A DNA stretch of 64,000 nucleotides, taken from contig NZ_LMMP01000049.1 in assembly GCF_001422815.1 (NCBI RefSeq), positions 126,851 to 190,850 on the forward strand, in the 5' to 3' direction. This DNA is from Methylobacterium sp. Leaf91. GTDB lineage: Bacteria; Pseudomonadota; Alphaproteobacteria; Rhizobiales; Beijerinckiaceae. The notes below the pieces were generated by a model. It was given only the letters and a program-made list of their open reading frames with translations, ran no database searches and was not told the DNA's origin. Shown in pieces: positions 51,052 through 59,860 of this stretch. The position numbers were made by a program, and so were the translations under genes. The stretch's first letter is position 1. Each line of letters opens with the position of its first letter.

Positions 51052-54000
51052 CTACTCGGCGGCGCGGAGATGCGGTTGGACCGGCATGGGCCGATCCTTC
51101 CTCTCGGGAGCGACCGCATCGGCAAACCTAGCGTAGAGAGCCGGCAGGACGACGAGGGTCAGCAGGGTCGCCGAGATGAGCCCGCCGATGACCACCGTCG
51201 CAAGGGGACGCTGGATCTCTGCCCCGGTCTCGGTCGCCAGCGCCATCGGTACGAACCCGAGGGATGCCACCAGCGCGGTCATCGCCACAGGACGGAGCCG
51301 GGTCATGGCGCCCTCCATGATGGCCTCGCGCCTTGGCCGTCCCTCGGCGATGAGCTGCTTGATGTAGGTCAGCATCACCAGGCCGTTGAGCACCGCCACC
51401 CCGGACAGGGCGATGAAGCCGACGGCCGCGGGCACCGAGAACGGCATGCCACGCAGCCACAGGGCGGCGATGCCCCCGGTCAGTGCCAAGGGAACCGCGC
51501 TGAACACCAGGAGCGCGTCCCGGGCCGAGTTCAGGGCCGAGAACAGCAGCAGGAAGATCAGGAAGAAGCAGACCGGTACGACCACCATCAGGCGCTGGCG
51601 GGCGGAAGCCAGGTTCTCGAACTGTCCGCCCCAGGTCACGTAGTAGCCGGCCGGGAGCGACACCCCAGAGGCCACCTTGTCCTGCGCCTCGGCCACGAGC
51701 GAGCCGATGTCACGGCCCCGCACGTTGGCGGTGACCACGACGCGGCGCCGGCCGTTCTCGCGCGAGATCTGGTTCGGGCCCTCCGTCACCGAGAAGCTCG
51801 CGACCTGCTTCAGGAGCACCGACGCGGCGCGCCCGTTTGGTCCGGGAGGCAACGGCACCGGGATGTTCTCCAGGGCCTCGCGGTCCTCGCGCACCTTGTC
51901 GTTGAGGCGCACGACGATGGGGAAGCGTCGGTCGCCCTCGAAGACGACGCCCGCCTCGCGGCCCCCGATGGCCGCCCCGATGACGTCCTGGATCGCGGAC
52001 GTGCTCAGTCCCAGGCGGGCCGCCTCGGCCTTGTTGATCCCGATCTCCAGAAACGGCAGACCGGCCGTCTGCTCGACCTTGACGTCGTCGGCGCCCTCGA
52101 CCCCGCGCAGGATGGCGGCGATCTGGTTCGCGGCCGCGGTCATCGCGCCCAGATCATCGCCGAAGACCTTCACGGCGAGGTCGCCGCGGGTGCCGGCCAA
52201 TAGCTCGTTGAAGCGAAGCTGGATGGGCTGGGAGAACTCGTAGACGTTGCCCGCGAGCGCCCCGAGGGCCTTCTCGATGCTCTCCTGCAACTCGGCCTTG
52301 GACAGGTCCGGGTCCGGCCATTCGGCTTGCGGCTTCAGGATGACGAAGGTGTCCGACGAGCTCGGCGGCATCGGGTCCGAGGCGACCTCGGCGGTGCCGG
52401 TCTTCGAGAAGACGTAGGCGACCTGGGGGAACCGGCCGATGGCCTGCTCGACCTTTAGCTGCATGGCCTGCGATTGCGACAGGGACGTCGACGGGATGCG
52501 CTGGGCGTTCAACGCGATGCTTTTCTCGTCGAGCTGCGGGATGAACTCTTGCCCCAGACCCCTGAACAGGACGCCGGCTCCGACGAGCAGCACCAGGGCG
52601 ACCGCGACGAACAGCATGGGCACGCGCAGGGCGGCCCCGAGGACAGGGCGGTAGGCGGCCTTGATCGCCCGGACGAAAAGGTTGTCGGTCTCGGTGACCT
52701 TGCCGGTGATGACGATGGAGATCATCGCCGGGACGAAGGTGAGCGACAGGACGAAGGCCGCGACCAGGGCGATGATGACGGTGAGTGCCATTGGCTCGAA
52801 CATCTTGCCCTCGACCCCGGTGAAGGTGAGGAGCGGCACGTAGACGAGGATGATGATGGCCTGCCCGTAGAGGGAGGGCTTGATCATCTCCTCGGCCGAG
52901 ACCCGCACGGTGGCGAGGCGCTCCTCCAGGTCGAGCTTTCGCCCGAGTTCCCCTTGGCGTTCGGCGAGGTGGCGAAGGGCGTTCTCGGTGATGATGACCG
53001 CCCCGTCGACGATGAGGCCGAAATCGAGGGCCCCAAGGCTCATCAGGTTGGCGCTGATGCGCCCCTGGACCATGCCGGTCATGGTCATCAGCATCGCCAC
53101 CGGGATGACGAGGGCCGTGACGATGGCCGCGCGGATGTTGCCGAGCAGCAGGAACAGGATCACCACGACGAGGGCGGCGCCCTCGGCCAGGTTCTTGGCG
53201 ACCGTCCGGATGGTGGCCTCGACCAGGACCGTGCGGTTGAGGACCGTCTGGACCTCGACGCCGGGCGGGAGCGTGCGCCGGATCTCGGTCATCCTCGCAT
53301 CGACGGCGGCCGCCACCGTCCGACTGTTCTCGCCGATCAGCATCAAGGCGGTCCCGATGACGACCTCGCGTCCGTCCTCGCTGCCCGACCCGGTGCGCAG
53401 GTCGCGCCCGATCCGGACCTCGGCGATGTCGGAGATGCGCACCGGCACGCCCCCGCGGGTGGTCACCACGACGGAGCCGATGTCCTCCATGGTCTCCAGG
53501 CGGCCGGCGGCGCGCACGACGTAGCCCTCGCCGTTGTCCTCCAGGTAGCGCGCGCCCTGGTTGGCGTTGTTGGCCTCCAGCGCCCGGCCGATGTCGGCGA
53601 ACGACAGGTCGAGGGCGGTGAGCTTCATCGGGTCGGGCTGGACGTGGTACTGCTTGTCGAAGCCGCCGATGCTGTCGACGCCGGCCACTCCCTGAACGGT
53701 CTTCACCTGCGGGCGGATGATCCAGTCCTGGACCGTGCGCAGGTAGGCCGTGCGCTCCAATTCCGTCGCGAGCCTCTGGCCCTCGGGGGTGAGGTAGCTT
53801 CCGTCCGATTGCCAACCGTCCTTGCCGTCCGGGGAGACCTTGCGCTCCTCCGGCTTGGCGTAGTGGATCGACCACATGTAGATCTCGCCGAGACCCGTCG
53901 AGATCGGCCCCATGTGCGGCTCGGCCCCCGGCGGCAGGGTCGACTTCGCCTCGCCGATGCGTTCGGCGACCTGCTGGCGGGCAAAGTAGATGTCGAGCTT

Positions 54001-54297
54001 TTCCGAGAAGACGGCGGTGACCTGGGAGAACCCGTTTCGCGAGAGTGAGCGGGTGTATTCCAAGCCCTTGATCCCGGCGAGCGCGGTCTCGACCGGGTAG
54101 GTCACCTGCTTCTCGATATCGACCGGCGAGAGCGAGGGGGCCGTGGTGTTGATCTGCACCTGGTTGTTGGTGATGTCCGGCACGGCGTCGATGGGCAGCT
54201 TCGTCAGCGAGAACACGCCGAAGCCGGCCGCCAGCAGCGACAGGAGCACCACCAGCCAGCGCTGGTGGACGGAGAAGTCGAGTATCTTCGAGATCAT
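51052..54297 (-). CDS. czcA: Heavy-metal RND efflux pump, CzcA-like
   Basis: This is a 1081-residue proton-driven exporter of divalent metals (Co, Zn, Cd). The helix-4 signature DFGLIVDGAVIITENALRH is the divalent-metal HME form, unlike the Cu/Ag pump at 31212. Start MISKILDFSVHQRWLVVL at 54297, 11 bases after czcB. Repeated RND halves with LNRTVLVEATIRTVAKNLAE and the large periplasmic loops are complete, with no break. No czcC outer-membrane gene is present; the unit ends in a small membrane protein gene. Confidence 0.94.
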   Translation of the reverse strand: MISKILDFSVHQRWLVVLLSLLAAGFGVFSLTKLPIDAVPDITNNQVQINTTAPSLSPVDIEKQVTYPVETALAGIKGLEYTRSLSRNGFSQVTAVFSEKLDIYFARQQVAERIGEAKSTLPPGAEPHMGPISTGLGEIYMWSIHYAKPEERKVSPDGKDGWQSDGSYLTPEGQRLATELERTAYLRTVQDWIIRPQVKTVQGVAGVDSIGGFDKQYHVQPDPMKLTALDLSFADIGRALEANNANQGARYLEDNGEGYVVRAAGRLETMEDIGSVVVTTRGGVPVRISDIAEVRIGRDLRTGSGSEDGREVVIGTALMLIGENSRTVAAAVDARMTEIRRTLPPGVEVQTVLNRTVLVEATIRTVAKNLAEGAALVVVILFLLLGNIRAAIVTALVIPVAMLMTMTGMVQGRISANLMSLGALDFGLIVDGAVIITENALRHLAERQGELGRKLDLEERLATVRVSAEEMIKPSLYGQAIIILVYVPLLTFTGVEGKMFEPMALTVIIALVAAFVLSLTFVPAMISIVITGKVTETDNLFVRAIKAAYRPVLGAALRVPMLFVAVALVLLVGAGVLFRGLGQEFIPQLDEKSIALNAQRIPSTSLSQSQAMQLKVEQAIGRFPQVAYVFSKTGTAEVASDPMPPSSSDTFVILKPQAEWPDPDLSKAELQESIEKALGALAGNVYEFSQPIQLRFNELLAGTRGDLAVKVFGDDLGAMTAAANQIAAILRGVEGADDVKVEQTAGLPFLEIGINKAEAARLGLSTSAIQDVIGAAIGGREAGVVFEGDRRFPIVVRLNDKVREDREALENIPVPLPPGPNGRAASVLLKQVASFSVTEGPNQISRENGRRRVVVTANVRGRDIGSLVAEAQDKVASGVSLPAGYYVTWGGQFENLASARQRLMVVVPVCFFLIFLLLFSALNSARDALLVFSAVPLALTGGIAALWLRGMPFSVPAAVGFIALSGVAVLNGLVMLTYIKQLIAEGRPRREAIMEGAMTRLRPVAMTALVASLGFVPMALATETGAEIQRPLATVVIGGLISATLLTLVVLPALYARFADAVAPERKDRPMPVQPHLRAAE

Positions 54298-54308
54298 GAT
54301 GGCCGCCC

Positions 54309-55712
54309 TCAGTGCGCGTGGTCGGCTTCGGCCTTGCCGAGCTCGGCCTTCAGGACAAAGGAGTTGGCCACAGCGACCTCTTCCCCGGGATTGAGGCCGG
54401 TAAGGATCTCGAAGGCGTCATCGTCGGCCCTGCCGAGAGTCACGTCTCGGCGCTCGAAGCCCTCCGGGGTCCGCACGAAGGCGACCTTCTCGCCGCCGAT
54501 GGTCTGGATGGCGGACTTGGGCAGCCGCACCTTGACCTTGTCCTGGGCGATCTCGACCTCGGTGGTGACGAAGGTGCCGGGCCGCCAGGCCATGTCCTTG
54601 TTCGGCAGGGCGACGATGACCCGAGCCGAGCGCGTCTCCGGGTTGAGGATGGGACTGACGAACACCACCTTGCCCTCGCCGCGGGCGGCGTCGTCGCCGA
54701 CGATGGTCACCTTGGCGCCCTCGCGGACCTTCGAGAGTTCGGTGGTCGGAACCGCGAGCTCGATCCACACCGAGGACAGGTCGGCGACCGTGTAGACGTC
54801 GGCCGGGTCGCCTTCCTTGCCGACGGCGGTGCCGACGTCGACCTTGCGCTCGACCACCCGCCCGGCGAGGGGTGACTTCAATTCGTAGCGGCGTAGGCTC
54901 GACAGGTTCGGCGTGGTCTCGTCCTTCCTGGCGGACGTCGCCACCTCGGCGGCGTTCAGGCCAAGGGCCGACAGCTTCTGGCGCGCGAGATCGACCCTGA
55001 GCGTCGCCTCCGAGTAGGCGGCCTTCGCGTTCAGGAATGCCGATTCCGCGGAGATCCGCTTGTCCCAGAGGGCCTGCTGGCGGTCGAAGTTCGTCTTCTC
55101 CAGGTCAGCCTTGACCGTCGCGGTGAGGAAGTCGCTCTTGGCCTCGGCGACCTCGCGGCTGTCGAGTACGGCCACGACCTCGCCCTTGGCGACCTCCTCG
55201 CCGAGGCGCTTGCGCATTTCGGACACGGTGCCGACGACCCGCACGGGAACGCGTGCGATCCGGTCGGCGTCCTGCGCGATGGTGCCGGGCACCAGCAAAT
55301 GGCGCGAGAGGATCCCGCCCTCGACCATCGCCAGCTCGATGTCCTGCTCGGCGGCCTGCTCGGCCGTCATCTTGATCTTGCCCTCTCCCTCCTCGTCGTG
55401 GCCGTTCGCCTCGCCCTCGGCGTGCTTGTGGCCACCGGCTTCGGGCTTGGCCTCTCCCTCGGAGTGCTTGTGCTCGCCGGAAGGCTTGGGCTCGCCGTCG
55501 GCATGCTCGTGGCCATGGTCGCCGTGACCGTGCCCATCGTCGGCTGCGGGTGTCACCGGCCTGGTAACGGCCGCATTGGTTGGGGGCGTCGCCCGGGCGT
55601 TCGTGAGGCCGGCGGCCGCGAGGGCGCCCTGCACGACCTCGGACACACGGGGGAAGGCACCGCCGATGACGATGCCGATGGCCAGGAAAGCCACGGAAAG
55701 GAATGCACGCAT
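54309..55712 (-). CDS. czcB: RND efflux periplasmic adaptor, CzcB-like
   Basis: A 467-residue adaptor starting at 55712 (MRAFLSVAFLAIGIVIGG) with an N-terminal anchor. A His/Glu/Gly-rich, probably disordered segment follows (DDGHGHGDHGHEHADGE and further GHKHAEGE units, about residues 58-110), suited to catching divalent metal ions in the periplasm. The hairpin, lipoyl and beta-barrel parts come next (GTIAQDADRIARVPVRVVGT, LSSVWIELAVPTTELSKVRE). It leads the czcBA unit. The His-rich insert resembles that of CzcB/CnrB-type proteins but is larger. Confidence 0.93.
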   Translation of the reverse strand: MRAFLSVAFLAIGIVIGGAFPRVSEVVQGALAAAGLTNARATPPTNAAVTRPVTPAADDGHGHGDHGHEHADGEPKPSGEHKHSEGEAKPEAGGHKHAEGEANGHDEEGEGKIKMTAEQAAEQDIELAMVEGGILSRHLLVPGTIAQDADRIARVPVRVVGTVSEMRKRLGEEVAKGEVVAVLDSREVAEAKSDFLTATVKADLEKTNFDRQQALWDKRISAESAFLNAKAAYSEATLRVDLARQKLSALGLNAAEVATSARKDETTPNLSSLRRYELKSPLAGRVVERKVDVGTAVGKEGDPADVYTVADLSSVWIELAVPTTELSKVREGAKVTIVGDDAARGEGKVVFVSPILNPETRSARVIVALPNKDMAWRPGTFVTTEVEIAQDKVKVRLPKSAIQTIGGEKVAFVRTPEGFERRDVTLGRADDDAFEILTGLNPGEEVAVANSFVLKAELGKAEADHAH

Positions 55713-55856
55713 GGGAATGGGCCGGGTTCCGACCGGGACGTCGCACGGCCGCTTAGGCGGCGGGAAACGGTCCCGTACTGGGTATTTCGCGAATTAGAGG
55801 CAGCCGTGACCCGTGTGGGGCCGGCCGGGACGCGCCACGGACGTGGCGGCGTCGCC

Positions 55857-56219
55857 TCAGGCGCGAGGCGGCCTGGGTTGGCGGTCGGGCGAGACCGATC
55901 CGATGGGTGTGGTCACGGTCGCGTAGGAGGCACGCCCCGTCCCGCGGGGCGGTAGGGCCGGCGTCCCGTCGACGCTGAGTGCCTGATGGCAGCCGCAGGT
56001 GGCATGGCAGGCGGGGCAGGCATCGGAGTGATCGACGGCGGCTGCCAGGGTTGGTGCGGACACGGACAGTTCGTGACCAACGGACCGGTGGGCCTCGGCG
56101 GAATGGATCGCGCCCGGGACGACGAGCGCCAGGACCAAGACGAGCGAGAGCACGCGCACGGTGGTCGCCCACCAGCCGCGCATCGTCTCGTAGGCCCTGA
56201 TCCGAGGTCCCGTGGTCAT
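55857..56219 (-). CDS. Secreted Cys/His protein of the metal island
   Basis: A 120-residue protein with a hydrophobic N-terminal segment (VLSLVLVLALVVPGAIHSAE) that may be a signal peptide. The mature part contains DACPACHATCGCHQAL, a dense Cys/His cluster that could bind a metal ion. The start could also be the ATG at 56183. It is on the same strand as czcBA, 144 bases before czcB, and resembles the small proteins often found at the head of copper/cobalt efflux operons. No exact family is recognised. Confidence 0.6.
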   Translation of the reverse strand: MTTGPRIRAYETMRGWWATTVRVLSLVLVLALVVPGAIHSAEAHRSVGHELSVSAPTLAAAVDHSDACPACHATCGCHQALSVDGTPALPPRGTGRASYATVTTPIGSVSPDRQPRPPRA

Positions 56220-56284
56220 GGTCGCCTTATGAACGATTCAGGGCCACCCGTACATGCCGGATGGCCCTTTGGCAGGGTCGAACC

Positions 56285-56536
56285 TTAATAGTCGTCGTGG
56301 TGATGGTGGTGGTGCCGGCGCTCGCCGTAGTACCGACGTTCCCCGTAGAACGCCCGGTCGCCGTAATCCCGATGCGGACGGTGGATGACGACATCATCGT
56401 GGTCGCCATGATGGTAGCGGTCGACGTGGACGTCCCCGCCGCGCCGGTCGAAGTCGCCGCCATAGTATTGGGCGGACGCGGCGGCCGGGGCCAGGATCAG
56501 GCCGACGGCGACCAAGGCTGGAATGCGAACTCGCAT
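56285..56536 (-). CDS. Secreted His/Tyr-rich protein
   Basis: The start at 56536 (MRVRIPALVAVGLILAPA) gives a signal peptide ending ASAQ. The 60-residue mature chain is Tyr/His/Asp/Arg-rich (YYGGDFDRRGG, HVDRYHHGDHDDVVIHRPH) and ends in a run of six histidines. Such proteins buffer Ni, Co, Zn or Cu in the periplasm, an inference from composition. A neighbouring gene at 56675 is of the same kind. Confidence 0.65.
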   Translation of the reverse strand: MRVRIPALVAVGLILAPAAASAQYYGGDFDRRGGDVHVDRYHHGDHDDVVIHRPHRDYGDRAFYGERRYYGERRHHHHHHDDY

Positions 56537-56674
56537 GGCTCGTTCCTCAAAGGGGTATGCCTCAAGATGGGCGCGCCGAGTTGAACGAAGCCTGAAACAG
56601 CCGTTCATGGAAGCGTGGATGAAGATATCAGGGACGCCGTGAAACAGGTTCACGAGATCCCGGATCGGCAGAAC

Positions 56675-56932
56675 TCAGTGACGCTCGATGATCGTCGTGC
56701 GACGCTCGCCGCCGTGATGGTCATCGTGGTGGTCGTCATGGTGGTGATGCTCGCGCACGACCTCGCGGTGTTCATGGCGGTCCCCGTGATGCCCCTCGCC
56801 GTGGCGCTCACCATGACCGTCGCCATGGACCCTGACGCCGCCCGGGCCGACATCGATGTGCTGCGCAAGGGCCGCGACCGGCGAAAAGGCCAGGGTCACG
56901 ATGGCGGCGATGGCTCCGAACTTGGTCTTCAT
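56675..56932 (-). CDS. Secreted His-rich protein
   Basis: The start at 56932 (MKTKFGAIAAIVTLAFSP) opens a signal peptide ending AALAQ. The mature part is dominated by His, Asp, Glu and Gly (GHGERHGEGHHGDRHEHRE, EHHHHDDHHDDHHGGERR). Like its neighbour it probably binds divalent metal ions in the periplasm. The two are separated by 138 bases and share no clear sequence beyond composition. Confidence 0.65.
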   Translation of the reverse strand: MKTKFGAIAAIVTLAFSPVAALAQHIDVGPGGVRVHGDGHGERHGEGHHGDRHEHREVVREHHHHDDHHDDHHGGERRTTIIERH

Positions 56933-57246
56933 GTTGAGGCTCCCTCTCTCGAATACTGCGCAGGAACGTACGGATCGAGAAAACCGATCCGAATGCTCCC
57001 GGTGAAATTCGGGAATATTTGGCAAGGGAGTTCGTGCGACGCGGGATCGTGTGCGCGAAACGACGATCCTGCAGGGCGGCACCCACGCGGGTTACGGCAT
57101 GGAAGCGCAACAGCTCTTCGTGGTCGGGCGGAGACTGGAAGGACCACGGGAGGGGTGCCCGCCCCGGCACGAGGCCGAGGCGGGCGGTTCACGGTACCGA
57201 GGAGGGCACTACCGTACCGTGAAGGCGTCGGGCGGGAGCGGACCGG

Positions 57247-57321
57247 TCATCCCCCGCCAAGGGCGTAGCCTATGCCGACGGCAAGGAAGGCGAAGACGAC
57301 CAGGAGGGGAAGCGTACGCAT
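57247..57321 (-). CDS. 24-residue membrane peptide
   Basis: MRTLPLLVVFAFLAVGIGYA plus LGGG is a single hydrophobic helix. A GGGAGG ribosome site lies nine bases before the ATG at 57321, and the start lies 40 bases after the His-rich gene at 57362. It is small, but the clean site and composition make it plausible. Confidence 0.45.
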   Translation of the reverse strand: MRTLPLLVVFAFLAVGIGYALGGG

Positions 57322-57361
57322 CGGTGCATCCTCCCGGCCTTCCGAGGTCAGCGTCGTCCGC

Positions 57362-57619
57362 TCACTTCTTGCCGTGGGAGTGACCGTGGGCGTGCCCATC
57401 CTTGTCGGAATGGACGGGCTTGCCGTCCTTGCCGACCTCGCGGGCCTCGCTCTCGCGCGGGTCGTCGCGATGGGCCGGGCCACCGGCCACGCCGCCGGTG
57501 TTCGGCACGGAGCGCTCGGGATTGTTCGCGTTCCCATGCCCGTCCTCGGCGGCGTAGGCGGGAGCCGAGAGGCCTGCTAGTAGGCCGAGGGTGAGAAGGG
57601 CGGCGATGGTACGCTTCAT
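57362..57619 (-). CDS. Secreted His-containing protein
   Basis: An 85-residue protein with a clear signal peptide (TIAALLTLGLLAGLSAPAYA). The mature part is polar, Asp/Gly/Asn-rich (EDGHGNANNPERSVPNTGG) and ends with HSDKDGHAHGHSHGKK. It lies between the sensor kinase gene and the other His-rich genes on the same strand. Metal buffering is again the likely role, inferred from composition and position. Confidence 0.65.
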   Translation of the reverse strand: MKRTIAALLTLGLLAGLSAPAYAAEDGHGNANNPERSVPNTGGVAGGPAHRDDPRESEAREVGKDGKPVHSDKDGHAHGHSHGKK

Positions 57620-57718
57620 AATTCTGATCCCTGGGGTTCGGCAGCCGGTGCGGCCGCTTCGAGACCTGAGATAGCGACCCTGTTTTACACCCGGACGCCT
57701 GGTTCGTGACGAAGTGTG

Positions 57719-59047
57719 TCAGCGACCGGCGCGCGGCAGGGAGATCCGGACCCGAAGGCCGCCTCCCGACCGATTGGATAGGGCGATGCCGCCTCCCTCC
57801 GCCTCGACGATCCGGCGCGCGATGGTCAGGCCGAGGCCGGTGCCGCCGGTGTTGCGGTTCCGCGACGCTTCGAGGCGGGTGAACGGCTCGAAGGCGCGGG
57901 CGACCTCTTCAGGCGGGATGCCTGGACCATCGTCCTCGACGGTGAGCACCAGCTCTTCCGGCTCCACGTCAAGCGAGATAAAGGCGCGGGTCCCGTAACG
58001 CACGGCGTTGTCGACGACGTTGTCGAGCGCGCGTCGCAGCGCAACTGGGCGCACCGTCGCGAGTGCGCGGCCAGGGCCCGCATAGGCGACCTCGCGGCCA
58101 GCGTCCGAGGACGTGTCGGCGATGCTCATGAGGACGCTCGCGACGTTGGCAACCTGGCGCGGCTCCGGGTCTGCGTCGCCCCGAAGGTACGCCAGGGTCG
58201 AATCGACCATCGCCTGCATGTCGTCGAGGTCCGAGCCCATCGCCCGGATCTCGCCGCCCTCGGGCAGCCCGTCGAGGCGGAGGCGAAGCCGCGCGATGGG
58301 GGTGCGCAGGTCGTGGGAGACGGCCGCCAGGGCCTGGGTCCGTTCCGTCACCAGCCGATGGATGCGGTCCTGCATCGCGTTGAGGGCCCGGGCGATATCG
58401 CGGGTCTCGTCGGGGCCGGCTTCCCTCACGGGGACCACCTTTCCGTGCCCGATTTCGGCCGTAGCGCGGGTGAGGTCGCGCAACGGTCCCGCGATCCGGT
58501 GCATCAGGACGACGGCGGCGACACCGACGAGGATGGCCATCGCCGTCGCGAGGTAGGCCCACGATCCGAGCCGTGCGAGGCCGGGTGCATGGGCCGAGCG
58601 GAAGGTCAAAAAACTCCCGTCCGCCAGGGCGAGCGCACCGCCCAGGTCCTCCTGATGAAGGGCCTCGTGGCCACTGTCCATCGCGAGTGCGAGACCGGGT
58701 TCGAGGCTCGGCTCCGACGCGATCATCCGGGACCTGAGCGACCACATCGCCGGGTCGCCGGCCCTGTCAGGGAGCAGGGTCGAGGTCGGCGACCATCCCA
58801 GCTCGAAATGCGCGGACGACAGGGCCTTCGCCTCGGCGTCGCGTTCGGTCTGTGGGCGGCGGAGCACCGCCTCGCGCGCCAGGGTAAGCTGGTTGGCGAC
58901 CTGCCGCGCGAACGCATCGTCCGCCGCGGCGGTCGCGGATTGCCGATAGAGAAGCAGTGCCCCGCCGTGGACGGCGAGGATGGCCAGGAGCAGGACTGCG
59001 ACCGTTCGGGCTTCCAGGCTGCGGGCCAAGGGTGCCAGGCGTCTCAA
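57719..59047 (-). CDS. Sensor histidine kinase
   Basis: A 442-residue membrane kinase starting with TTG at 59047, which overlaps the regulator's stop (TTGA). Two membrane helices (near residues 13-33 and 165-185) frame a periplasmic sensor of about 130 residues with no recognised fold. A HAMP linker (HRIAGPLRDLTRATAEIGHG), the phospho-His box AAVSHDLRTPIARLRLRL and the ATPase boxes NVVDNAVRYG, VEDDGPGIP and GTGLGLTIARR complete it. Position next to czcD, the His-rich proteins and czcBA suggests it senses periplasmic metal. Confidence 0.92.
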   Translation of the reverse strand: MRRLAPLARSLEARTVAVLLLAILAVHGGALLLYRQSATAAADDAFARQVANQLTLAREAVLRRPQTERDAEAKALSSAHFELGWSPTSTLLPDRAGDPAMWSLRSRMIASEPSLEPGLALAMDSGHEALHQEDLGGALALADGSFLTFRSAHAPGLARLGSWAYLATAMAILVGVAAVVLMHRIAGPLRDLTRATAEIGHGKVVPVREAGPDETRDIARALNAMQDRIHRLVTERTQALAAVSHDLRTPIARLRLRLDGLPEGGEIRAMGSDLDDMQAMVDSTLAYLRGDADPEPRQVANVASVLMSIADTSSDAGREVAYAGPGRALATVRPVALRRALDNVVDNAVRYGTRAFISLDVEPEELVLTVEDDGPGIPPEEVARAFEPFTRLEASRNRNTGGTGLGLTIARRIVEAEGGGIALSNRSGGGLRVRISLPRAGR

Positions 59048-59850
59048 GCGCGCTCAACCTTCGAGGCGAGCATGTAGCCGGCCCCGCGCACGGTCTTGAT
59101 GACCGGAGGCAGGCCCTCGGGCGGTTCGAGCTTGCGCCGCAGGCGGCTCACCAGGGTGTCGACGCTGCGATCCGTGGGGGACCCGAGCCTGGCACGGGAC
59201 AGTTCGAGGATCATCTCCCGGCCCAGCACGCGCCCCGGGTGTTCGAGGAAGACGAGGAGGAGGTCGTACTCGGCGCCGGAGAGGTCGACGGCCGCCCCCT
59301 CGGGATCGACGAGCGAGCGGCTGCGCATGTCGAGCCTCCAGCCTGAGAAGGAGAGCACCTCGGATACCGGGGACGAGGGCGACGAGGGTGCCATGGAGGC
59401 GCGGCGCAAGACGGCACGGACACGGGCCAGGAGCTCGGGCCGGCCGAAGGGCTTGGCCACGTAGTCGTCGGCCCCAAGTTCCAACCCAAGCACCCGGTCG
59501 GCCTCCTCGTTGCGGGCGCTGACCATGATCACCGGCACCGTGCTCCTCGCGCGCAACGCCCGGAGCAGGTCAAGGCCCGAGGCCCCGGGCAGCATCACGT
59601 CAAGCAGGACGAGGTCGACGCCACCGGCAGGCAGGAGGCGCCAGAATTCAATGGCGCTTCTGCAACCGGTGACACGATAGCCCGCCTCGCGGAGAAGGCG
59701 GGTGACCAGCATACGCAGGCCGTCGTCATCCTCGACGAGGAGGACGTGTTCCGAACCATCGGAACCCGCGTTGCCCCCGTTTTCGTGGATCAACGATTCC
59801 TCCGTCCTGCAATGGGCGTCACCGTTCCGTCCGCGGGGGCATTCATACAC
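59044..59850 (-). CDS. OmpR-family response regulator
   Basis: A receiver domain (VLLVEDDDGLRMLVTRLLRE; phospho-Asp in DLVLLDVMLPGASG; Lys in DDYVAKPFGRPELL) joined to a winged-helix output domain (GREMILELSRARLGSPTDRS, VDTLVSRLRRKLEPPEG, TVRGAGYML). The frame begins with GTG at 59850 and gives 268 residues; a TTG at 59793 would remove 19 residues and fits the usual family start better. It is the partner of the kinase immediately downstream and likely controls the czc/His-rich genes. Confidence 0.92.
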   Translation of the reverse strand: MYECPRGRNGDAHCRTEESLIHENGGNAGSDGSEHVLLVEDDDGLRMLVTRLLREAGYRVTGCRSAIEFWRLLPAGGVDLVLLDVMLPGASGLDLLRALRARSTVPVIMVSARNEEADRVLGLELGADDYVAKPFGRPELLARVRAVLRRASMAPSSPSSPVSEVLSFSGWRLDMRSRSLVDPEGAAVDLSGAEYDLLLVFLEHPGRVLGREMILELSRARLGSPTDRSVDTLVSRLRRKLEPPEGLPPVIKTVRGAGYMLASKVERA

Positions 59851-59860
59851 CCGATGCCGG

